Origin: Nitrosopolaris sp035691865
GTDB taxonomy: Archaea > Thermoproteota > Nitrososphaeria > Nitrososphaerales > Nitrososphaeraceae
Reading direction: 5' to 3'
DNA: 64,000 nucleotides
NCBI GenBank assembly: GCA_035691865.1
Contig: DASSIM010000084.1
Location: 4,162-68,161 of the forward strand
Shown one piece after another: positions 44,712 through 52,530 of this stretch. The notes under the pieces are model-generated. The model made no database searches. It had not been told where the DNA came from and saw only the letters and a program-made list of their open reading frames with translations. Position 1 is the stretch's first letter; each line of letters opens with the position of its first letter. Position numbers and translations under genes: made by a program.

Positions 44712-46142
44712 ATGATGCAGAATACATGCGACGTTTTGATAAGAAATGCCGCCGGGGTGGTGATTCCGAAGGTAGGAATAGTTCAAACAAATATTATGAT
44801 TGAAAACGGCAAGATCAAGGCTCTCACAAAATCAATTCAGAGCATCCAAGCTTCAAGGATAATAAACGCGGAGAGGAAATATGTCCTGCCTGGAGTCATA
44901 GACCCGCACGTTCACTACGGTGTATACACTCCCATAGAAGAGGCAGCAAAAACGGAGTCGAAATCTGCAGCAATAGGCGGCGTCACGACAATGATGAGAA
45001 TGCTCAGGTTGTACGATAAGTATGAAAATATCGAAAGGCATCTTTGGGCAAGCAAATTCACGCATCATGTTGATTATTCGATCCATGCATCAATCCTAAG
45101 ACCTGAACAAATAAAAGATATCCAGTACTTAAAAAAGCAATTTGGAATTAACTCCTTTAAAATTTACGCCAACCTAGGTCAAAATGTGAATCGTATACTA
45201 ATGGATATTGAACCCGGTACACGTGAGACGCTGGAGCAAGAGGTGAACATAAGTGATCAACTTATTTATGACATAGTCCATGAGGCATCAAAGAGACAAT
45301 CGTGTGTACTTGTTCATGCCGAAGACCAGGTCATGTGCTCGAGACTTCAAAAACAAAAACAAATCCGAGGCGAACAGACCGGAACGAAAATAACAAGTTT
45401 AAAGGAATGGTCTGAGTGCAGACCGCCCTCATCTGAGGCGAATACTATTGCGAAGGTAGGATCATATGCCAGAGAGTTTAGCTCAACAATATACTTTGTA
45501 CATATAGGTTCTGGAACAGCATTGGATTCAATTCTAACAGAAAAAGAAAAAGGTAACTCGATTTTATATACCGAGACTTGTCCGCATTATTTGACCCATA
45601 CTAGTGATTTTTCTGATGTGACAGGAAAGGTTGTACCTCCATTGAGGACGAAAATCGACGTACAATCTATGTGGTTTGGGCTAATGAATGGCATCATTGA
45701 TACTGTGGGATCAGATCATGTTGCCAATACACTATTAACGAAAAGAGGCCAAGGTGACATATGGTCGGCAAGAGCGGGATTTCCGGGAATCGCAACCTTG
45801 TTACCTGTCTTGTTAAGTAAGGGTGTAGAGGAAGGAAGAATCAGTCTGGAAAGGGTTGCAGAAGTGACGAGCTACAATGCTGCAAGAATCTTCGGCCTAT
45901 ATCCGAAGAAGGGTACAATAGAGAAGGAATCTGATGCGGACATTACAATCGTCGATTTAGATTTACTGCAGAAGGTCACCCCGGAGCTCCTTCAGTCGTA
46001 CTCAGACTATTCTATCTATGATGGATGGGAATTGCAGGGTTGGCCTGTGTTCACTATCGTAAGGGGACGAGTTATCATGGAGAACGGACAAGTTGATAAA
46101 GATACGTGCGGGCATGGAGAGTATGTTCGAACATCGGTCTAA
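44712..46142 (+). CDS. Dihydroorotase/hydantoinase-family amidohydrolase
   Basis: 476 residues. Metal site DPHVHYG (~63-69), probable carboxylated Lys in FKIYANLG (~147), His in LVHAEDQ (~200) and VHIGSGTA (~258), Asp in VGSDHVA (~337). The pattern fits dihydropyrimidinase/hydantoinase as well as dihydroorotase; C-terminal WELQGWPVFTIVRGRVIMENGQ is hydantoinase-like. No pyrimidine genes are adjacent. ATG at 44712 or 44715. Confidence 0.86.
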   Translation: MMQNTCDVLIRNAAGVVIPKVGIVQTNIMIENGKIKALTKSIQSIQASRIINAERKYVLPGVIDPHVHYGVYTPIEEAAKTESKSAAIGGVTTMMRMLRLYDKYENIERHLWASKFTHHVDYSIHASILRPEQIKDIQYLKKQFGINSFKIYANLGQNVNRILMDIEPGTRETLEQEVNISDQLIYDIVHEASKRQSCVLVHAEDQVMCSRLQKQKQIRGEQTGTKITSLKEWSECRPPSSEANTIAKVGSYAREFSSTIYFVHIGSGTALDSILTEKEKGNSILYTETCPHYLTHTSDFSDVTGKVVPPLRTKIDVQSMWFGLMNGIIDTVGSDHVANTLLTKRGQGDIWSARAGFPGIATLLPVLLSKGVEEGRISLERVAEVTSYNAARIFGLYPKKGTIEKESDADITIVDLDLLQKVTPELLQSYSDYSIYDGWELQGWPVFTIVRGRVIMENGQVDKDTCGHGEYVRTSV

Positions 46143-46171
46143 TTATTTTCCAGTTTTGGTCGCAGTCAAGC

Positions 46172-46870
46172 CTATTGCCCGTTTGGTTGGATTATTTCGA
46201 AGGAGCCGTTATTTTTTGCCTTGTAATATATGTTTGCCCTGGTAAAGAGTCCTACCTCTAACACTCCAGGAATATTCTTCAATTCGATCTCTCTGTTTCG
46301 AATGTCTCCGATTGAGTCGAAAGAAGTATCAAGCACTATGTTTCCATTCTCAGTGACAAAGGGATATCCCTTCTCAAGGGTTCGTAAATTCGGACTTCCT
46401 CCAATTTCTTTTAATCTTTTCAACAAAAAGCAGCGAGCAAACATGTGGATTTCTATCGGAACAGGTCGCGATAGCCGCTTTACAAATTTGGTATCGTCCG
46501 CTACAATGACTACTTTATTCGCTGCTGAAATTAACACTTTCTCCCTTAGTAACGCGCCACCGCCACCTTTGATCATATTGAAATCAGAATCGATTTGATC
46601 CGCTCCATCGAACACCACGTCGATGTCGACATAGTTACTTTCATCTGCGATATTGAGCCCAGCTTTTTCAGCCTCGATTTTTATTTGAATAGAAGTTGTT
46701 ACGAATTGAACCGAACTCTTGTATGGTAAATTCGCCAATTCCCTCACAAAAGATGTCATAGTACTTCCGCTGCCTAAACCGACCACCTGGTTCGGCTTTA
46801 CAAATCGCTTGACGGCATCTTTTGCGCTGTTAATAAGTGCGATCTTTATGAGCGAGGACCCAGATGACAC
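46172..46870 (-). CDS. rpiA: Ribose-5-phosphate isomerase A
   Basis: 232 residues. VVGLGSGSTMTSFVREL (~29-45), DVVFDGADQIDSDFNMIKGGGGALLREK (~87-114) and the C-terminal ELKNIPGVLEVGLF motif are the complete RpiA set. Interconverts ribose-5-P and ribulose-5-P. Begins with ATG at 46870. Confidence 0.95.
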   Translation of the reverse strand: MSSGSSLIKIALINSAKDAVKRFVKPNQVVGLGSGSTMTSFVRELANLPYKSSVQFVTTSIQIKIEAEKAGLNIADESNYVDIDVVFDGADQIDSDFNMIKGGGGALLREKVLISAANKVVIVADDTKFVKRLSRPVPIEIHMFARCFLLKRLKEIGGSPNLRTLEKGYPFVTENGNIVLDTSFDSIGDIRNREIELKNIPGVLEVGLFTRANIYYKAKNNGSFEIIQPNGQ

Positions 46871-46968
46871 TTCTATTGCAGAGAGACGGTCGCATTATTA
46901 TTCGTTTTAGCACCGACTTTGACTCAACATCCACTGTAGCGGAAGATCTTGAGGCCGCTCCATAGTAG

Positions 46969-47754
46969 CTAGTCGTCTACTTCTGCTTCATTCAGAAACG
47001 AGAGAGCGTCCCGTGTCTTGTTTTGGGGATGGCTTTCACGAACTGCATTCAATTCCGGAGAGGGAATAACAACATTCTCTGTAAAGCCATCGGGTTTTAT
47101 TTGGGTTCTGATATCGTCCTCGAATTCTCCAGCACCTTCTAGGCGAGTTAGAGCCTGCATGACCTCCTGTTGAACTTCTTGGATATTTTTATCCTCCACT
47201 CTAAACCAAGGCGATTCTCTCTTGTCTTCTCGTCTTTTCTTCTCGCCTATTTCGGAATACTCCTGACCTCTACCTTCTGTTAGAGAGTAATTTCGCTTTG
47301 TTACATGACTGAGGGAATTGACCGTCATCCCACATTTGCGGGATATTTCAGTGAGCCTTCCGTCTATTGATTCGATCCTTTCTTCCAGGAGGGAAACAAG
47401 TTTAGTACGCATCTCAGATAGCTCTGTGATGTCGACTGCCAATTGTAATTCTCCAATTTTTTTATTAAAAGTGTCTAGCTGGGATTTGTATTTTAACAAG
47501 AGTCGGTCCCGCTCGATGACACCTATCCTGCCATTTCGGACAGCATCATAAATGTTGGTAATTGAATGCGATACTATGCTTTTTTCGAATTGCAAGGCTT
47601 CGATTTCTGATCTTGTGACATTAATGGGTTTTAAAACTTGATTACGTCTGTGTTTTGTTAGATGCAACTTACTCTCGGAGTGTTTCCAAAAGGTAAGTGC
47701 CGAAACCGCTCCTGCCAACGAGAAACATATGAGAATGAGAATTTCTTCAATCAA
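46969..47754 (-). CDS. Membrane-anchored coiled-coil protein
   Basis: 261 residues. The first 25 residues form a membrane helix (EEILILICFSLAGAVSALTF). The remainder to ~160 is heptad-rich coiled coil (RSEIEALQFEKSIVSH; YKSQLDTFNKKIGELQLAV; LVSLLEERIESIDGRLTEIS). The C-terminal ~100 residues are polar and low complexity. I do not recognise a family. Such architecture suggests a structural or scaffolding role at the membrane. Confidence 0.75.
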   Translation of the reverse strand: MIEEILILICFSLAGAVSALTFWKHSESKLHLTKHRRNQVLKPINVTRSEIEALQFEKSIVSHSITNIYDAVRNGRIGVIERDRLLLKYKSQLDTFNKKIGELQLAVDITELSEMRTKLVSLLEERIESIDGRLTEISRKCGMTVNSLSHVTKRNYSLTEGRGQEYSEIGEKKRREDKRESPWFRVEDKNIQEVQQEVMQALTRLEGAGEFEDDIRTQIKPDGFTENVVIPSPELNAVRESHPQNKTRDALSFLNEAEVDD

Positions 47755-47872
47755 GTGTCGAAAGTTATTTCGGACGTGATATAGTTAAATTTTTCTGATT
47801 CTGCAGCTGTACAATTTTTGGCAACCTTTGCCACAGGGAAGAAGATAAAGCGATAACTAGTATATTGTTATA

Positions 47873-48043
47873 TCATATGACTTTACGCTTAATCCAGTTG
47901 TATTTTCTCATTCTGGCATCCGGGAAACCACATTTGGCACATTCCTTCCCGCGTTTGTGAAAAGAGTTATGGCCGCATCTTCTACATCGAATGTGGGTTT
48001 TCTTTCTGGTGAAGTTACCCATCGAAGTGGTGCCTTTAGTCAT
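47873..48043 (-). CDS. rpl37e: Ribosomal protein L37e
   Basis: 56 residues from ATG 48043: MTKGTTSMGNFTRKKTHIRC start, zinc knuckles CRRCGHNSFH and CAKCGFPDARM, ending YNWIKRKVI. A complete and typical L37e. It follows LSm by 20 bases on the same strand, the usual archaeal LSm-L37e pair. Confidence 0.95.
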   Translation of the reverse strand: MTKGTTSMGNFTRKKTHIRCRRCGHNSFHKRGKECAKCGFPDARMRKYNWIKRKVI

Positions 48044-48063
48044 TATGATTCACCCAGGAGGTA

Positions 48064-48294
48064 TTAGACTGGTGGAGGCGATATTATGACAACATTGTCA
48101 CCTCTTACGACGATAGTCCCCAAGTCATTAGACTTACCTTGATCCAATATTTCTACAGATTCTTCTAGCAACAGATTCATATGCTGATCGAACCCGTGAA
48201 GATTTCCTCTGATAACTTTTCCACCCTTCAATTTTATAAGTACAACTTTACCAAGACTCTCATCCAAAACTTTCACTGCCATGTCTACCGACAA
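48064..48294 (-). CDS. LSm (Sm-like) RNA-binding protein
   Basis: 76 residues. Sm1 motif GKVVLIKLKGGKVIRGNLHGFDQHMNLLLEES and Sm2 motif LGTIVVRGDNVVIIS are intact. Forms a heptameric ring that binds U-rich RNA. It precedes L37e in one operon; ATG at 48294. Confidence 0.96.
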   Translation of the reverse strand: MSVDMAVKVLDESLGKVVLIKLKGGKVIRGNLHGFDQHMNLLLEESVEILDQGKSNDLGTIVVRGDNVVIISPPPV

Positions 48295-48345
48295 GAATAA
48301 TTGTCTACCTATAGGTATGGCAGAATGGAGGTATATATTAAAATT

Positions 48346-49059
48346 TCATTCCTGAGGTAACTCTGAAATGATATGCAGTAGATTCCCGACTATTTCATTC
48401 AAGAGTCTATCACCCAATTCCTTGCTGGCGTTCCGGGGCTCTCCCCATACCCCGTTACCGGTCACCTTAGGAAAAGAACCCGGTGTGGTAGTTATAGTTG
48501 AGTATGCAATTCTTGATTTAGCCAGTCTTCTGAGATTTGGTTCTGCTCTGTCCATCCGGACCAACCCAGGGGAAATGGCCAACACAAGGGACGTTTCAAC
48601 TTCCCCTGCGTGATCAAGTTTTTTTTGCATCCCATTCCAGTAATTGATAGCAAATATTCTGCTCTTAGTACGGATCTTTGCATCTAAATTCTGTGAAAGA
48701 TATTGTAGGACTCCGACGTTCCCATGGTGACCATTAATAAATATGATTTCTGTTATCCCTTGGCTGGAAAGTGAAACACACACCTCGCACAGCATATCTG
48801 ATAACGTGAAATTTCTCAAAGATACATTGAACATTGGAAGATGTTCAAAAGATACCCCGTATGAGATTACCGGTAAAACGAAACATTTAAGTGCATCGGC
48901 AACACGGGTCGCGATGCGTTCTGAGATCAAAGAGTCAGTAGATACAGGTAAATGTGCACCATGTTGCTCAAGTGAACCTACAGGTATTATTGCTCGACGA
49001 GTTTTCTTGAGACCTTTACGAAACTCATAATCGCTTATGTTATAAATCGGTACCGACAT
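48346..49059 (-). CDS. Creatininase-family amidohydrolase
   Basis: 237 residues. GSLEQHGAHLPVSTDSLI (~29-46) and INGHHGNVGVL (~109-119), with HAGEVETSLVLAI near 155, are the metal-binding signatures. In archaea members include ArfB (formylaminopyrimidine deformylase of riboflavin/F420 synthesis), which would fit, but the sequence alone does not distinguish it from other creatininase-family hydrolases. Confidence 0.88.
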   Translation of the reverse strand: MSVPIYNISDYEFRKGLKKTRRAIIPVGSLEQHGAHLPVSTDSLISERIATRVADALKCFVLPVISYGVSFEHLPMFNVSLRNFTLSDMLCEVCVSLSSQGITEIIFINGHHGNVGVLQYLSQNLDAKIRTKSRIFAINYWNGMQKKLDHAGEVETSLVLAISPGLVRMDRAEPNLRRLAKSRIAYSTITTTPGSFPKVTGNGVWGEPRNASKELGDRLLNEIVGNLLHIISELPQE

Positions 49060-49160
49060 CTTTTAGGACTTCACGAGCTCTTGCTCATTTATCAACTTTG
49101 CATCGACATGGGTCTAAACTCCAATTTGATAGCAAAAGGATATGAAAAACAAAACGGTGT

Positions 49161-50021
49161 TCAAATATTTCCCAGAATATGAACCCTGCCCCAGTATATC
49201 TCCAGTTTTCCTTCAAGGTATAATTTAGTGGCCTTAAGGAGAGTTTCTGCCTCCAGGGATTGTCCTTTCCGTCGTATAGTGTCCAGCGTATCTGTCTCTC
49301 TAACTCTAAAGGACTCCTGATATATAATGGGCCCTTGATCAAGATCTTCAGTAACAAAATGCGCCGTACATCCCACTATCTTTGCACCGCGTTCGTATGC
49401 CTGTACGTAAGCATAGGCTCCAGGAAATGCAGGTAGGAGCGATGGATGGATATTAATAATCCTGTTAGGATACCTCCAGACGAAATTAGGGCTTAATACG
49501 CGCATATAACGAGCGAGGATAATGAGGTCAATGTTGTATTGCTCCGTTAGTTTCAATATTTTGTTTTCAGCAAGAATGGGTTCTTGTTTGTTATCGATGA
49601 TCTGAAACGGTATCCTATTTTTGTCAGCAATTGGCGCTAAAGTCCCTTCACTACCTACAATAACCGGTATATTGGCGTTAAATAACCCGTCATCCTTGGC
49701 TTCCAAAATCCTTAAGAGACATTTTGGTTCTTTGCTAACAAAAATCGCTATGTTTCTGAGCCGGTTCGGCTCTTCATAGTGGACTCTAATTTCCATACCC
49801 AATTTTTTTGCTAACGAACGCATTCCAAGGTCGATTTTCTCTTTGTCGATAGTTTGAAAGGAGGCCTCGAGTTGCATTCCAAACAACCCCCTTACAACAT
49901 TCTGATTAACCTTCTCGATATTTCCGCCGATTGTGAATATGAAGCTCGTGACGTCGGCAACAACTCCTTTGCGATCGTTCCCAACCACCGTAACTTCAAC
50001 AAGAGTCTTCGGTACAGCCAT
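49161..50021 (-). CDS. purU: Formyltetrahydrofolate deformylase
   Basis: Hydrolyses 10-formyl-THF. The frame runs to 50072, but the start is taken at ATG 50021 (MAVPKTLVEVTVVGNDRKGV), giving 286 residues. ACT domain (GNDRKGVVADVTSFIFTIGGNIEKVNQ) is N-terminal; the catalytic formyltransferase fold follows with INIHPSLLPAFPGA and GCTAHFVTEDLDQGPII. Both catalytic His and Asp are present. Confidence 0.93.
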   Translation of the reverse strand: MAVPKTLVEVTVVGNDRKGVVADVTSFIFTIGGNIEKVNQNVVRGLFGMQLEASFQTIDKEKIDLGMRSLAKKLGMEIRVHYEEPNRLRNIAIFVSKEPKCLLRILEAKDDGLFNANIPVIVGSEGTLAPIADKNRIPFQIIDNKQEPILAENKILKLTEQYNIDLIILARYMRVLSPNFVWRYPNRIINIHPSLLPAFPGAYAYVQAYERGAKIVGCTAHFVTEDLDQGPIIYQESFRVRETDTLDTIRRKGQSLEAETLLKATKLYLEGKLEIYWGRVHILGNI

Positions 50022-50192
50022 TGCTAGATGTTCAAGCTCAAATCTTGGTGATAAACATTCTATTGTACACAAACCTTTAAATTTCTAGCTATGAAAAGAA
50101 CAGACAAGATATTTGACGATAACATCTCGTGACGACGGACTTGACTTTTTAGGGAATAAAACATCTCCAGATGGGTTCATTGGCTCTAAAGA

Positions 50193-50402
50193 TTAGGACA
50201 GGACATTTTCTCCATGAAACAACACGACAGAGGCAATAAGCACTATGATTATAACAAGCCAATAGGCAAGTGCATTGTTTGTTATACCTTGTCTGGTTGG
50301 CATTGTGGCGACTGCAATAACGATTTCTGCCAAAGTCATTTTCAGGCTCATAAAGAAAACAATAACTGCATACACACCGTTCTCTGATCCAAACATGCCC
50401 AT
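50193..50402 (-). CDS. Small membrane protein (69 aa)
   Basis: Two hydrophobic helices (GVYAVIVFFMSLKMTLAEIVIAVATM and ALAYWLVIIIVLIASVVLF) with a short basic loop (PTRQGITNN). ATG at 50402. An alternative 131-codon frame covers the same DNA but is less protein-like. Unknown function. Confidence 0.5.
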   Translation of the reverse strand: MGMFGSENGVYAVIVFFMSLKMTLAEIVIAVATMPTRQGITNNALAYWLVIIIVLIASVVLFHGENVLS

Positions 50403-50608
50403 CGCTAGATGTTAACAATTCCGATTGCGTGACTTGTTGCCAGGGGTGACGAGTCTCTGCGAAAAATGCTACAGCTTGAATAATTAAAGAAAGGTCGGGA
50501 GCAGGCAGGGGCTGAATTCCTAAATTCGGATCGCAGTCGTACATTCGTAAGCAGCTAAATAGGTGCGGGAGGTGGGATTCGAACCCACGAATTCCTAAGA
50601 AACAGGGT

Positions 50609-50645
50609 TCTAGGAACCAGTCATTAATTCATTCATCTGGCTCAT
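50609..50645 (-). other. tRNA intron 2 (37 nt, position 37/38)
   Basis: Lies one base 3' of the anticodon (canonical archaeal 37/38). Internal hairpin AGCCAG...CTGGTT supports a bulge-helix-bulge. The AGAA repeat at both edges leaves the exact cut ambiguous by a few bases. Confidence 0.8.
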
Positions 50646-50652
50646 TCTAAGC

Positions 50653-50676
50653 CTCGCACATCTCTAGTGGAGATGA
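50653..50676 (-). other. Non-canonical tRNA intron 1 (24 nt, anticodon stem)
   Basis: Interrupts the 5' strand of the anticodon stem at 30/31 (or 29/30, since flanking G bases make the boundary ambiguous). It contains a hairpin CATCTC-CACTA-GAGATG, consistent with a bulge-helix-bulge splice substrate. Confidence 0.75.
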
Positions 50677-50876
50677 CCTGCGCCGTTGGCCAGGCTTGGC
50701 AACCCCCGCATATATTCAACCCCCACAATGAGCAATTTATCTATTATTCTAATTTACTACGATGGTGCGCGGCCCTGCTTCTTACTTACTGGTAGTATAG
50801 AGAAAATAGATAAACAAAAAGTCGAACTGCATCTACGACAGGGGGACTCGCGGAACTCGTACTAGGTCATGTCGCG

Positions 50877-51008
50877 ATGAATTACAGTTATGAGGGGGTG
50901 GATATGATCGCCGCTCTAAGAGGATGGGATCACGGAATGGATTGGATTATGATGATTGTTGCCACTTTTGGTGGTTATGCAACTGAGGTAAACGAATTGT
51001 GGTTTTAA
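50877..51008 (+). CDS. Possible 43-aa hydrophobic peptide
   Basis: ATG 50877 to TAA gives MNYSYEGVDMIAALRGWDHG and then MDWIMMIVATFGGYATEV. Rich in Met, Trp and Gly and partly hydrophobic. In a degenerate region and overlapping the tail of a minus-strand remnant, so this is a weak call. Confidence 0.25.
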   Translation: MNYSYEGVDMIAALRGWDHGMDWIMMIVATFGGYATEVNELWF

Positions 51009-51154
51009 TCAGTTAGATTCAGTACAACCGAACTCTCTTTTCTATTGAATGCTTCTTGCACCGTGTGGTATGTCATGACACCACTAGCAACGTCGCATGT
51101 TACATTTTGCGCGCCCGATTGATTGTCATAAAAGTGTATACAACAAGCTGTGGA
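51005..51154 (-). pseudogene. Start-less gene remnant
   Basis: The minus-strand frame has protein-like content, FYDNQSGAQNVTCDVASG followed by TYHTVQEAFNRKESSVVLNL, ending TAA at 51005. It opens after a stop at 51157 and has no ATG/GTG/TTG until an internal ATG at 51076. It looks like the 3' end of a lost gene. Family not recognised. Confidence 0.35.
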
Positions 51155-51237
51155 TTAACCGTATTGATAATATTATTCTATGGTGTAAACCGTACATAAC
51201 ATTGTAGACCCTCTTTGTTGATATGACAGGAGGAGAT

Positions 51238-51353
51238 ATGCCTAAAATGATCAGATTAGAAGATGATGTTCATAAGGATCTAAAATCATTATGCCAAAAA
51301 ATGAGTCTCATAGCAAGATTGTGTGACAGTTAATTGATGCTTATAAAACTTAA
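51238..51353 (+). pseudogene. Decayed ribbon-helix-helix (VapB/Arc-like) gene
   Basis: A strong Shine-Dalgarno AGGAGG is five bases before ATG 51238. MPKMIRLEDDVHKDLKSLCQK matches the RHH strand and first helix; after a frameshift near 51303 the rest (SHSKIV, TGA, QLIDAYKT) matches the second helix LIDAY. One frameshift and one stop break it. Related to the intact RHH-like gene at 43196. Confidence 0.6.
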
Positions 51354-51491
51354 CAGAAATGACTATCGATATAAACCCGTTACGTCATAAACGCGAGCAT
51401 AGAGTGAGCATAGCTATGGTACAGCAATTTATTCATATACAAACTGTTACTTTTTGGCTTTCACGAAAGCAGGTAATCCAAGCATAGTAAA

Positions 51492-51584
51492 ATGACTTGC
51501 ATGTTCTACGGGTGTGATCGATGTGGTGCGGAATTCGTAACTTTAGAGTCACTTCGAGAACATCAGGAGACACCTTGTAAATGA
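51492..51584 (+). CDS. Micro C2H2-like zinc-finger protein (30 aa)
   Basis: ATG 51492: MTCMFYGCDRCGAEFVTLES, then LREHQETPCK. C-x2-C-x12-H then Cys (H-x4-C) gives a C2HC finger. It overlaps the next frame (ATG 51581) by four bases. Similar in shape to fingers at 10652 and 11429. Confidence 0.6.
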   Translation: MTCMFYGCDRCGAEFVTLESLREHQETPCK

Positions 51585-51732
51585 CTAGGCAACAAGTCAG
51601 AGGTGAAAGACAGTGTTGGCATAAGAAATATGGTAAAGTCCGAAATTACAGGTATGGCTAGATTGCGATGAATTTATGGAATATATTAGGGAATGTATCG
51701 AAAGCCGTCACGCTGATCCTAATCAAACCTAG
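51581..51732 (+). pseudogene. Frameshifted small Cys/His gene
   Basis: ATG 51581 opens a basic frame (MTRQQVRGERQCWHKKYGKV... RYG, stop). The adjacent frame continues with LDCDEFMEYIRECIESRHADPNQT to TAG 51732. Joined by one frameshift near 51655 they form one small zinc-finger-like protein. Coding likelihood is moderate. Confidence 0.4.
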
Positions 51733-51778
51733 TCACCTTGAAGCGCATTGTTATGTCATTAGAAGCCCTTTTTCTGGA

Positions 51779-52204
51779 TTAATTACCGATAATCGATCTT
51801 AGCTTAGGTATCAGTTCTGATATTGTTATAGGTTTCTTTATGAAATGCTCTACATCTATGGAAGGTAAAACCTTACTAAACTCTTCTTTCGTGATTTCAA
51901 AGGCCGTAATGAATGCGATTTTCATTGCTGGGTTTCGCTGTTTTATATGTCGATATAATTCGAAACCATTCATTTTTGGCATTCTAATATCAGTAAGAAC
52001 AAGATCGTAATAGTCCGAGGGGTGACTTTTGAAAGCGTTCAGGGCTAATTCACTGTCGGAGAAAGCCTCAACTTTGAAATTAGTCTCCTTGTCATTCGAT
52101 TCTAAGTCTCTTTTAATTATACGTAATATATCTTTCTCATCGTCAATAACCATTATTCTAAGATTTGAGTTGCTCTGACCAGGCTGGTCGTCGAACATAA
52201 ACAT
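51779..52204 (-). CDS. Stand-alone response regulator receiver
   Basis: 141 residues with a complete CheY-like receiver: MVIDDEKDIL (acidic pocket), phospho-acceptor Asp in LVLTDIRMPKMNGFEL, Thr in FITAFE and Lys in HFIKKPIT. No output domain, so it acts by interaction. No histidine kinase is in the window. ATG at 52204 or 52198. Confidence 0.9.
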   Translation of the reverse strand: MFMFDDQPGQSNSNLRIMVIDDEKDILRIIKRDLESNDKETNFKVEAFSDSELALNAFKSHPSDYYDLVLTDIRMPKMNGFELYRHIKQRNPAMKIAFITAFEITKEEFSKVLPSIDVEHFIKKPITISELIPKLRSIIGN

Positions 52205-52530
52205 GTCTCAAAAAATCTCATATATATACTATCATGGATGTGATAAGGTGATTCAATCTTGGAAATGATCAAAGTTGGCGACTCCTTAGGTGATTTCGGG
52301 GACCGAACCCCTCGTGTGAATTGAACCACCGTATATGAATTTGTCATGATCTTCGTTGGTTCAACATTATCCAAACAAAAATTTAGAGTTTGGAAGAACA
52401 CTCTAGGTGCACAGGAAAACAAGATGGAACATGTGGAAGGATTTTCAGTTGTTAGCGCTAAGTCTATGCCAGGATTCGACACCAACGAACAGAATCACAA
52501 CAGTAATAAATTATTCACTCCAGCTTTAGG
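52205..52530. other. Divergent promoter region of the receiver and glmM
   Basis: No gene called. A hairpin TTCGG-GGA-CCGAA at 52295-52307 lies in the middle. A TATA-like CATATATATAC (52219-52229) suits the minus-strand receiver gene. Open frames on both strands (e.g. 52346 plus, 62 codons) show no motif. Confidence 0.4.

Larger units (their letters stand above)
50564..50709 (-). tRNA. tRNA-Leu (TAG) with two introns
   Basis: Acceptor GCGGGGG pairs with CTCCCGC (one G-U); T arm GTGGG-TTCGAAT-CCCAC; variable arm TTC-TTAG-GAA, as in Leu. Removing 24 nt and 37 nt gives an 85-nt tRNA with anticodon arm CAGGG-CTTAGAA-CCCTG, perfectly paired, anticodon TAG. Without removing both introns the anticodon stem cannot form. 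Discriminator A, no CCA. Confidence 0.9.

Noticed and set aside
52295..52311. Hairpin with TTCGG/CCGAA resembling a tRNA T-arm
   Set aside because: The loop does not fit TTCRA, no acceptor stem or anticodon arm flanks it, so it is not a tRNA fragment I can support.
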